From Cololabis saira (Eukaryota > Chordata > Actinopteri > Beloniformes > Belonidae): a DNA stretch of 64,000 nt. Positions 1-9,618 of the stretch are shown one piece after another (positions within the stretch are counted from its first letter, which is position 1; each line of letters begins with the position of its first letter). The position numbers and the translations under genes were made by a program. The DNA lies in assembly GCF_033807715.1 (NCBI RefSeq), contig NC_084592.1:26945501-27009500 (forward strand). Reading direction: 5' to 3'. The notes under the pieces are model-generated. The model saw only the letters and a list, made by a program, of their open reading frames with translations, did not search any database and was not told the DNA's origin.

Positions 1-224
1 GATTGACAGGAAAGGGGGGAAAGGAAGCATTTTTCACGGCGCAAAAAAACACTGTAATAAAAAGCCAGGAATAGAGTTCTAGAATGAAGTTTTTCTTGTT
101 ACACTCTTTTAGACACATTTGAGGGATGTTGGCCAAGACTTTTAATAGTGTTAAAAGTATGTTAAAAATGATGTCACAATACCTTTAAGCTTGTCAAACT
201 AAGTAAAATCGACTGTTTGGTAAA

Positions 225-980
225 TACAATCCCAATTCCCAGAATGTCGGAACAATGTGCAAAATGCAAATTAAAAAAAAACGCAGTGGTGTATAGATAT
301 TATAATATTTTAATCCCAATAGAAGTTAAACAACATAGCAGATGTTGAAACTGAGACATTTCAACATTTCAGGAAAAATATCAGCTCATTTTGAACTTGA
401 TGGCAGCAACAGATTTCAGAAAAGTTGGAACAGGACAATGTTTATCTTTGTGTAGCATCCCCTCTACTTTTAACAACTATCTGTAAACGTCTGGGGAGTG
501 AGAAAACCAGTTGCTGGAGTTGTAGGAGAGGAATGTTGTCCCATTCTACTCTGATGCAGGGTTCTAGCTGCTCAACAGACTTGGGCGTCTGTTGCCAGAC
601 GTTTTAGTTTGATGCTCCAAATGTTTCCTGTTGGTGATAGGTCTGGACGGCAAGCAGGCCACTTAAGCACCTGGAATCATCTTTGATTGGGATGGATGTA
701 GTTTAGTATTGTCTTCCTGAAATATGCAAGGCCTTCCCTGAAAGAGATGTCTAGATTAAAGCATATGTTCCTCTAAAACGTTTTGAGATGTGTTACTTGC
801 TGCCATCAAATTCAAAATGAGATTAGATTTTCCATGAAAAAGCAGAATGTCTCAGTTTCAGCATCGTATGTTATGTCCTATTGGCAATAAAATGTGGGTT
901 TGTGAGATTTGCACATCATTGAATTCTGTTTTTATTTACATTTTACACAGCAGCCCCACATTTTGGGAGTTGGGATTGTA
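225..980. mobile_element. Non-autonomous TIR element (TA target, Tc1/mariner-like MITE) in MCM3AP intron
   Basis: The ends are inverted copies: the left begins TACAATCCCAATTCCCA and the right ends TGGGAGTTGGGATTGTA. Similarity between the arms runs inward for about 150 bp and includes a shared GTTGAAACTGAGACATT block (left near 342, right as reverse complement near 848). TA dinucleotides at both tips suit a TA target duplication. No transposase ORF is present. I know very similar sequence as a common fish repeat; the superfamily call is inferred from the TA. Confidence 0.75.
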
Positions 981-1161
981 CATTAAATTATATCAAAATG
1001 GTACAAGATGTCATAAATGACTAGAAAAACTAAGCAAGAAAATGAATAGGTTACGCTATAAAGTACCGTAAGTGAAAGGAGAAGGTGCCTGTCAGTTTGG
1101 AGGCTAATTAGAAATACTCAGTGTAAGAAGAGCCTGCAGGAGATTAAAAGAGTTAACTCAC

Positions 1162-3290
1162 GTGATCACCAAAGTGTACTATGGCCGTTTCCTTCGCAGG
1201 CCGGCAGAAGACTTTATGGACTTTGCCAAAACGTGAAAAATGCTTCTCGATCACATCTTTTTTGTTGAGGACATGAGGCACATTCCTGCACAGGATGGTG
1301 GTGGAGTCATTAGGAGACAGGCCACTCAGGCTATCCAAACTGTCGCTGCGTCGGCCATGGGTTTTGGGGGTCAACACCTGAGTCTTTGGGTCTGGAGTGG
1401 TAGCTGGGTCTAGACATGGGTGACAGGATGAGGACATTTCATTAGTTTTATGTTTATGTAAAAAATTTAGTATTATATCAGATATTTTTTTTTCCTCACA
1501 GCAAAATTAAAGTTAAGCAAAGTGAATGTCTACACATTCACTGTTCCGCACAAAAAATGTTTAAAATGTGTAGTTTAATTTGCAAATATCCCATGAAGAG
1601 CCTATTCTTACAAAACATTATCATGAACACTGAGAACAGTCTAGAGTTGTTTAACGAAAAACATTCCCAATTAAGCTGATTCCCAATCATATGCTGTTTA
1701 GGCTTTGTGACTTATATAGCATTTTCTTTTCATATTCACAGTACATCTTAAAGCTTGTCATAAACAATGTATATATTTCTATATCTCACCAGACATCTCG
1801 TTTTTCTCCTGCACATCTCTGGTCAGCGTCTGCACAGTTGGTGGTGTGGCAGGCACGTCATCACTCTGAGCTTCTTTCTTGTCCTCCCACTTTGCTACCT
1901 GTTTCTGAGTCTCGTTCGTGGCCTCTCGCTTCACTGGGTTAACATGATCTTTACGAATATGGCTTATAGCCCTGCCAAACAAGCCTCCTGGGCCACGGGA
2001 CCTGATTAGCGGCCTCTTTGAAGGATGTCTTAGTGAATCTGCGTCAGGTATAGATTCCTCCCCAGCAGCTGGCTGCTCCAATCCTGAGCCAGAGATTGGC
2101 GGGTCATCCTTGCGCTTTGTTCCTTTGCTAAATTGACCAAATATATTTGAATCTGCTTGGACTGCAGGGCTGCTCTCTTTGTTATCTGTGTTAGATTCTG
2201 TTTTCGCTTTGGTGTCGACAAACCCCGAGTGCTGACCGAAATTGGCTCCACCCAAAAGCTGTGTTGGCTGACCCTGGACGGTTTTGGTTGAAAAGCTAAA
2301 GGAGGAAGGAGTTGTGGGTTCTGTTGCAGAAGCTGTGGTGGTGGAACTGGAAGGGGCAGCTGGCTGGGAAAAAGTGAATAGAGGAGTGCTGGTTCCACCA
2401 CTACTGTTACCAGTTCTTGGTGGATTGTTTTGACCAGAAATAGAAGGAGCTACAGCTGGCTGTGAGAAGCTGAAGCCTAGTGACCCAGACTTAGCTGCAG
2501 TCAACACAGAGAAGGCAGTGGTGGTGCTGGAGCTCGTATCGGACGCACTGCCACCAAAAGATGAGCTAGACATTGAGGTGGTTTGGGGGTTTGCCGGCTC
2601 TGGGCTGGCACTAAAGATGGGTTTGAAAAGAGCCTCATTAGCTGGCTTGAAACTGAACTCAGTCGATCCAAATCCTCTGCTCTGAGTCACGTTCTGAGCT
2701 GCAGCAAATAAAGTACTAGAGCTGCTGGTGGAGGATGGCTGCCCAAACGCTGACGGCCCAAAACCAAGTGTCTGAGGCTGCACTAAGCTAGATGTAGAAC
2801 CAGCCGACACATGGGAGCTCCCAAACCCAGAAGACTGTTGACCAAACGCAGGTGGCTGTTTACCAAATCCTGAAACCGTCCCAAATGCAGAGGACTGCCC
2901 AAAAGCAGGGGTCTTCCCAAAGACTGAACTCTGACTTTGTCCACTAGTTTGTCCAAAAGCTGACGTTGTGCTGCTACCAAAACTTGAGCTACCCATTCCC
3001 AATGAGGATTGTCCAAATGCTGGAGTCTGGCTCATGGCAGGCTGCGATGGAGGCTGAGCAGAGGTTTGTCCGAAGGCTGGGGTTTGTCCGAACATGGTGT
3101 TTCCTTGGACTTGGGGCTGATTCATGACAGACGGCTGTCCAAATGCAGAAGGCTGAAAAAAAGCCATGTTTTGTGGCTGTGTGTTGGAGCCCTGCTGTGC
3201 AAACGACTGGAACAAACCCGTCTTCATGGAGCTGACCGGGGCTTGGAAAGCTCCTCCCTGCGGGCTGCCGAACGGATTAGACGGATTCAT
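1162..3290 (-). CDS. mcm3ap: MCM3AP (GANP), N-terminal part; gene continues off the left edge
   Basis: Scaffold of the TREX-2 complex, which links transcription to mRNA export at the nuclear pore. Two coding exons are seen: 1790-3290 (ATG at 3290, donor GT at 1789-1788) and 1162-1409 (donor GT at 1161-1160), together 583 codons in frame. The first exon starts MNPSNPFG, as in mammalian MCM3AP, and carries many FG-type repeats (AFGQ, GFGS, SFGS) as in nucleoporins, then a GFGSTEFSFKP segment strongly resembling the human protein. The second exon contains SDSLDSLSGLSPND and an RRM-like segment (ILCRNVP, EKHFSRFGKV, AIVHFGDH). The Sac3/PCID2-binding and acetyltransferase-like regions are not in the window. 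The gene is divergent from YBEY, as in human. No RRM continuation exon is visible in 1-1161, so that stretch is intron. Family assignment is firm. Confidence 0.95.
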
Positions 3291-4053
3291 GGTGTATATG
3301 TTGGTAAACTGTTAAATCTTCTGTTTTCTCTGCTGAAATGTCACCCAGGCGTTCAAAGACTGGAGGTCTGTAACATCATCCCACAGTAGTTTCTACTAAT
3401 AGCGTCTAAATGTCGAAGCTCAGTCGCTAACAGACGATAACAGGAAAAGCAGAGTTTCTTACAGAAATGCTTCGTCTCTCGTCAAGTTATTCCACAGAAA
3501 AAGCAAAATGATCACGTACGATAAAAAGCAATGATAAAAAGGTGAAAGATGAAAGTAAAATAATGTCTTTTCGCTTTTAGTTTTTTTTTCCTCGCAGCTC
3601 AGTTCAAAATATACCATTAAAAAACACACGGCACATCCGGTTCCGGTCCAACGAAATTCTAGCTCCGTGCATCAATTAATTATTCGTTCCGCTATACTGT
3701 TAACGTCATTTGAAGATCATTCGAAATAACTGGCAAGCAATTATTTATCTTAAATATCTGAATCGTATTATACGAGTTATTTATTTATTTATTTTCAAAA
3801 TAACATATAACATAACTCAGAAAATAGCAAACTGTCTTCCTCGGATGTCGATGGTGTCACCTTGAAAAAAACACCGGCCATGAATGACTGAGCGTCGTTC
3901 GTGTCTAAAAGCAACGCGGACGGGCTTTTCTCGTAAAACTCCAAACCTACCGTTACAAAATCATTCTAACTGCCAATCGGAAGTAGCAACGTTGACTTAT
4001 GTGTCAATATATTTATTTTTCACCAGCCGAGTTGGGTGTTTTGGGGTTTTGAG
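3291..4053. promoter_or_regulatory. Divergent MCM3AP / YBEY promoter and 5' UTRs
   Basis: The two start codons face away from each other across 763 bp. The interval holds ETS-like cores (CATCCGGTTCCGGTCC near 3633, and CCAATCGGAAGTAGC near 3973, which also contains a CCAAT box). A run of T and A (3572-3595) and a TTTA repeat near 3778 lie between them. Transcription start sites cannot be placed from sequence. A shared promoter is inferred from geometry and motifs. Confidence 0.65.
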
Positions 4054-7000
4054 ATGGGAGTAGTACTGCGGAACCTCCAGAAGGTGGTTCCTCTCCGCCG
4101 CTCCAGGCTGCGCAGGGACGTGGACACTCTCAGGCACATCCTCGGCATTCACAAGTTTGACCTGGGCGTCATCTGCGTCGACAACCACAGAATTCAGAAA
4201 ATTAACAATATTTACAGGAAGAAAAACGAGCCGACGGACGTTCTCTCGTTTCCATTTTACGAGGTAAAGTATTGATTCCTGCTATGCATGTGTAACAATG
4301 ATCAAATTACCCGCTGTACAGGTAGTCCATGGGCCAGAGCCCAAAATGTCACTTATCAGTACCACTCAAGGTGACCAAACTTACTTATAATTTCTGAAAA
4401 GATACATGTCTGTAGGTGATATTTTGGTATGATGATAACCCTTCCTGAGTGGCAGCTGTATCATAGTTATCAGCTCATGAAGTGTTTTTCTATTATTTAG
4501 TGTTTTTCTATTATTATTATTATTGTGTGATATTGATGCCTCTTGTGTTTTGCACTATCCACTTTGCTGCTGTAATCTGGAAATTTCCCCTCTGGGGGAC
4601 TATTAAAGGATTTCTTATCTTATCTTATCTTATCTTATCTTATCTTATCTTATCTTATCTTGTCACCCACCCCCTTCAGAAAATTACACTTTAGATGCTG
4701 GTGCATATCCTGGTTTAGACTCGTGTACAGGATATCTGTCAATGTTTCACAATATTGTCTTTGGTATCATTTTAAAGGGGACCTTTTAAGCATTCATTCA
4801 AGCTAAGATGTGAATCTTTCTGACCAACATAGAGGTCACTGCAGCTCTTTAAACTATAAACAACACACATTTTTACACAATTTTCGCCTAAATGATATAC
4901 TATCTTTTAGCCCTGTGTCATCTAGGAACAACAGAGATACAAAAACTGGAATACTCACAGGACCATAAGGATTCAGGGAATGTATAATACACCGAATTTA
5001 GAATAATCAATGAACCTGAAGGGGGTGGGTGACTTCATGAGCTGATAACTATGATACAGCTGCCACTCAGGAAGGGTTATCATCATACCAAAATATCATC
5101 TATAGACATGGATCTTTTCAAAAATCACAAGTAAGTTTTTGTCACCTTGAGTGGTACTGATATCTGGTCTGGCCCATGGACTAAGGGGTGCAGATCCGAT
5201 GTCAGGATTGGGGGGGACACCAACGTGATTTTAATTTTTAATTTTTTGCCAATATGCAACTCATACCATGCCATACATTTGTAAAGGCTTGCCAAAAAAA
5301 ACTGCACAGGGAATAATTTATTGTGCTTACCTTTCTTGTTTATTTGTCCTAAACAGCCAACAGTGTGTGTCACTGCTTACTTAACTGTTATATTCGTAAA
5401 TCATAATTTTAAGGGTTTTGGGCTTGTAGTGTCTACTCATCTCAAATTCTTCTCACCATCTTCCTTTTATCCTATGGGACTACTTTATGCACGATCAATT
5501 GATATATGGATGAAATATGCAGCCCTAAACAAGTCGTTTAAACTAACCGATCATGTTTTAACACAGTTATGGTGGTAAACAGTTCTAAAAAAAAGAAAAA
5601 GGACCCATTGCTTTCATTCTGTACACCTCAAAACGCACCGTGGATGTATTATTTTTTTAGAAATAAATTTTTAATAAATATTCTACATATTCAAACTTTA
5701 AGTCTGAAAAAATACATTTGTTCAATTTCGAATAATTTAGGGTATTTATATTGGGGGGGACAATTCATGTTTTTCAGAAATTGGGGGGGACATGTCCCCC
5801 CCGGTGCCCACCGGGATCTGCACCCATGCCGCTGTATGTGCGTTGATATTATTATTTTCATGTATTCAAACAAACGTTTGTCGTTTTTTTTTAGGATCTG
5901 AGACCTGGGAAAATGCCTTGCCCCATTCATAGAGATGAACTGAACCTTGGGGACATTTTCCTTGGGGTCGAATTTGTGATGAAGCAGTGCCAGGAGGACT
6001 CTCTCGATCTGCATGGTGCTCTTACTGTGAGTCACTGATGGCCCTACATTATATTAACTCTTGCAAGGAAACTTTATTTATAAAGCACATTTCATATGAT
6101 GAGCATGGACTCAATGTGCTCAAATACATAAACAAACAAACAACAAAATTACAGGTTTACAATAACAGAAACAGACAAAAGTATGTCAAGAGAAAAACAA
6201 TAATAATTCAATTTTAACAAAAGTGCGATCACCCAGCCAACCATGTTGACTTTACTGAAACGCCTGTGCAAAAAGGTAAGTTTTTAGTCTGCTTTTGAAA
6301 GAGGGCACTGTTGGAGCAGACCTTAGTTCCTGCGGCAAGGAGAGTGTAGTAGTGACTGAAAGCACCATGAGCAGATCTAGTGTAAATTCTAGGTATGATG
6401 AGAAGACTCTTATTTGATGATCTAAGGCAGTGGTCCTCAACCTTTTTTCAGTGATGTACCCCCTGTGAAATGTTTTTTCAGCCAAGTACCCCCTAAACAG
6501 CGCAAAGCACTTTTGGTTGTAAAAAAAAAGACCTAAAACAGAGCACTGTGCCATCAGTAACTGATTTATTAAACATAAAAATATTGCTGCTACGCTTCAA
6601 CCACGACTCCATCGTTGGTCCAAGTGATTGACAGGTGAAGCCAGGTGGCATTTGACAGGTTAGGTGGAACCATCCTGATGTTTGGGATACTCTGCGGTTT
6701 TAGGATAATAAGTTGAATAGCCTACTCCTGAAGATAGAATTCATTTCATGAATTTAGACTTATATTTTCCTCAATTATTTATGAAATATTTTTTTTTAAA
6801 GGATTTTTGCATGGATGCTACTTTTTAAATATATGTATATTTTAAAATCTCACGTACCCCCTGGAGTGCCTTCACGTACCCCCATTTGAGAACCACTGCT
6901 CTAAGGGATCTGTCCGGTATGTATTCAGTGAGCATGTCAACCATGTAGGAGGGAGCTAAGCCATTCATAGTGGTTCATGATAGCGTAAGAATTGAAAACG

Positions 7001-7727
7001 AATAAGAAACATGTCTTTCTATCACCTACCTACACCTGTAAAACCTCTACAGTATGTTGGACACCACTACATTTACTGGTGTCTACAATAATGTAGTCAA
7101 TTGGCACTGACAAGTTGTTCCCCATTTGTCTTCGGGTCTTAGGTTGTCACAGCCCATGGTATCTGTCACCTGTTGGGGTACAGACATGAGACAGAGGAAG
7201 AATGGGCCGAGGTTGGTATGGTGATCACTAAGTGAAGATTTCTTGATCCTCAACTAACAGAATTTGGTCCAAATGTGTTACATTTTTTTTCCCAAACATC
7301 CCCAAAAATACACATCTTGGTGTATCTTTAGTTTGTAACTTATATTCTGATTTTGATATCCCAATCATTAGTATTGACAACACTTACAAAATGAACTGTT
7401 TCTTCAATTGAAACTTTTTAAAGTAAACTTTATAATGAGCAGTTTGTTCAAATTCCCACTCCAAGCATAACAATCATGAAATGAGTTTAAATAGAAAACT
7501 TTACTCCATCATTTTTTTTAATTGTCATTTATTCCCTTATTTCTATTCAAAACTCAATATATAAATCTTAAAGTCATTGACATCCAAGTTAATATGTGTA
7601 AATATTAAAAGATTGTGTTATTTTCTTATAGATGCTGCAGAGGGAAAGCTACATTCTCAGTGAGTACAACAGACTCACAGGTCGACATCTAGAACCGTTG
7701 ATGAACAGATGCAGTCAAGACAGGTGA
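4054..7727 (+). CDS. ybey: YBEY, endoribonuclease / rRNA maturation factor (complete, 4 exons)
   Basis: Zinc-dependent endoribonuclease of the UPF0054/YbeY family; in vertebrates it acts in mitochondria on ribosomal RNA and small-subunit assembly. Exons: 4054-4263, 5895-6026, 7143-7211 and 7632-7727, all with AG/GT borders and in phase 0, giving 168 residues (human about 167). The start [16 protein letters not shown] aligns with the human MSLVIRNLQRVIPIRR; an upstream in-frame ATG at 4036 is less likely. Exon 1 holds PTDVLSFPF. Exon 3 holds the metal-binding signature [11 protein letters not shown], with all three histidines present (the usual Asp before the last His is Arg, as vertebrate copies also vary there). 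Introns 1 and 2 carry transposons. Nothing is broken. Confidence 0.95.
4323..5183. mobile_element. 861-bp TIR element in YBEY intron 1, TA-flanked, with long inverted arms
   Basis: The ends are perfect inverted copies for at least 17 bp (TAGTCCATGGGCCAGA on the left, its complement at 5168-5183). The arms stay similar for about 175 bp: 4323-4482 continued at 4661-4679, against 5016-5183. They share GATGATAACCCTTCCTGAG and a stretch ending CAGCTCATGAAG. The middle (4680-5015) is unrelated and has no transposase. TA at both tips suggests a Tc1/mariner-type target. The left arm is split by a LINE tail at 4483-4660. Confidence 0.75.
4483..4660 (+). repeat. Short LINE-type 3' end with (TTATC)n tail, nested in a TIR arm
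   Basis: An insertion splits an inverted-repeat arm whose opposite copy is uninterrupted at 5031-5034. It ends with AATTTCCCCTCTGGGGGACT, then ATTAAAGGATTTC and about nine TTATC repeats (4613-4660). That CCCC/GGGG hairpin followed by a short tandem repeat is typical of 3' ends of fish CR1/L2-like LINEs. Only the 3' end is present, so it is a 5'-truncated retroposition. Confidence 0.65.
5186..5825. mobile_element. Second short-TIR element in YBEY intron 1
   Basis: Begins GGGTGCAGATCC and ends with the inverted copy GGATCTGCACCC. Close to each end are GGGGGGGACA blocks (5209 and 5754/5784). The right side contains a near-perfect palindrome GGGGGGGACATGTCCCCCCC (5783-5802). No clear target duplication and no coding capacity. 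Superfamily not assigned. Confidence 0.55.
6250..6427 (-). repeat. LINE C-terminal remnant (L2/CR1-like), split by hAT insertion
   Basis: The minus-strand translation ends with [19 protein letters not shown], a close match to the conserved C-terminus of L2/CR1-like fish LINE reverse transcriptases. The remnant appears to resume after the hAT element, at about 6907. It lies in YBEY intron 2. Confidence 0.5.
6428..6898. mobile_element. hAT-type MITE (471 bp) with 8-bp target duplication
   Basis: Left end CAGTGGTCCTCAACC; right end TTTGAGAACCACTG, an imperfect inverted copy. Flanks are ATCTAAGG (6420-6427) and CTCTAAGG (6899-6906), matching at 7 of 8 bases as expected for hAT. TACCCCC blocks occur near both ends. 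No transposase. Inserted within a LINE remnant. Confidence 0.85.
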
Positions 7728-8899
7728 CAATGACTGCTGCAAACTTCACAGTTCAAAGATGCACTTACTGTTCTGCAAAGTCCAGACAGAATAATTTTAT
7801 TCACTACTGTGGTTCGTAATCAATTATTTAAAAAAAACAGTGCCGTCTTATTCACAATGAATATTTGCTGCAAATGTTAAATGACTTAAATCCTCTGTAA
7901 TAGACATTTTTAAGTTAGATTGTGAATATTTCCTTTTCAAGCTGTAGGTGTGTGTAGAAGAAATTTATAAAAGCAACTTTTAAAAAGTTTGTTCTTTCAT
8001 TGTATTTTTTTTTTCATTAAAATCTGCTTTTGGAAGAATCAGTTGTGTATGAAGAGTAGAAAAAAAGCTTAATTCCCACTTCACAAATATATTTTACCCT
8101 CTTTGCACAACATTTGAAGCAGGATGTTCAGGAAAGCAAAGGGTTTCTAAAACCTAAGTTGTGAGATGAGAACAAATTTGTAAATTGTGTCCTCATCTCA
8201 CAACTGCCCTAATCAAGTTGTCATGCGACAGTATTCTGTACTTCTGAAAATGCCCAAATACAAAGGCCCTGCCCACGTGTCATATTTGCTCTAATTTCTT
8301 TTAAAAATGTAATTGTTATATTTTGCAAATTTGAGAAAATTAGGATGAATTGTGACTAATTAAATCAAACGTGGCACATAAAAGGCATATTTTAGAGTGA
8401 CTTCATTTTTACAGTGATTAAAAGAAAGAACTCCTCTTGCACTGGAACCAACAAAAATACTTCCACGGTCCATTCTATCAGCCAACATGCCTGATGAGAA
8501 CTAACTGAAGAGGGTTAGCTGGGATCTATGCTGTTAACTCAACTTTCACAGGCCTCAGATGGAGACATAAAAATCATACTGTAAATGCCTTTCTAGGTGA
8601 TTGGAAATGCCATCTATTCTCTTATGACTTATTTTGGGCTAATTAAGACAAATTAACCCTATGTTGCAATTAATAGAAAAATCTGTTGGCTTTATATATA
8701 TATACACATAAACACACAGGAACATCTGACTTGCACATTAAGGTCTGACACACATTCAAAAACAAGCTTGTGCACCTTTCAAAATAAAGCTTGTATACAT
8801 ATTTATAAAAGTTTTCTTGGGAGGCACAAGGTCAAAACTCACAAAAAGAATAATGTGAGTTTAACTGAGAAAAAGCTCAGTAACTAACAGGCGTCTCTG

Positions 8900-8954
<55 letters not shown>

Positions 8955-9618
8955 ACTGGAAATAACCATACACACATCTGTTTGAAAGTCAAGCACAAAA
9001 AGAAACTGGGAAATCATTCAAACGTACAGAAAGCTGATCTGAACTGGTTTGTGCCCTAACATAAATATTGCACCAAAAGTACCCGCTAAATTACAGCCAC
9101 CCTCTAGAACTATAATAGCTTATACTCCAACATAAAATATATTTTTATTTAGGTTATACTGGAAATAAAGGGTTTGCAAATATACAGTCCACGCAGCACC
9201 AGTAGCATCTGGGTGTTTGATCATTTTAACGTAAAAAGTCTATTCAAAGAAGCTCATTTAGAAAAAAAAAAAAAAAAAAAAAAATAGAAAAACAATTAAT
9301 GAAACCCTAACAAAGAAAAACTGGGCCCCAAACAGAGAGGCAAAAATTGTTCCTCCTAACATTTGTAACTGCATTTCTGGTATCTTAAGGAGTCTTAACA
9401 GTTTGCCACCTGTATTGGCAAAAGCAGGTGTTTGTTTAACATGGCAATTAGAAATATTTAGAGGAGAAAGACGTGTCTGGAGACAACCAAGAAAGGACGG
9501 CAATCAGTAGCACAGAAGGTTGTTAGCAGGACAGCTTCCTTGAGCAGGGATCAGCTGTGGATGAGAGTATGCACATGGGCTTGTCCAGAAATGTAGCGCT
9601 CGTCCAGAAATTTTGAGC
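7728..9618. other. YBEY-USP37 tail-to-tail interval
   Basis: Contains the 3' UTRs of both genes. Possible poly(A) signals are ATTAAA at 8016 (plus, YBEY) and AATAAA read on the minus strand at 9149-9144 (USP37). There is an AT microsatellite at 8903-8950 and an A run at 9262-9284. I see no further gene. Confidence 0.5.
8903..8950. repeat. (AT)n microsatellite
   Basis: About 24 uninterrupted AT units between TTC and GAAAACTGG. Confidence 0.95.

Noticed and set aside
3009..3389. Plus-strand ORF of 126 codons
   Set aside because: It is the antisense of the MCM3AP FG-repeat exon; the repeats make long shadow frames.
4036..4053. Upstream in-frame ATG for YBEY
   Set aside because: It would add six residues (MFWGFE) absent from relatives; the ATG at 4054 matches the known N-terminus.
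4613..4660. TTATC tandem repeat as a CRISPR-like array
   Set aside because: Pentanucleotide microsatellite tail of a LINE; no spacers, and this is a vertebrate genome.
5569..6035. Overlapping ORFs on both strands near YBEY exon 2
   Set aside because: They run through an element end and over the real exon in the wrong frame or strand.
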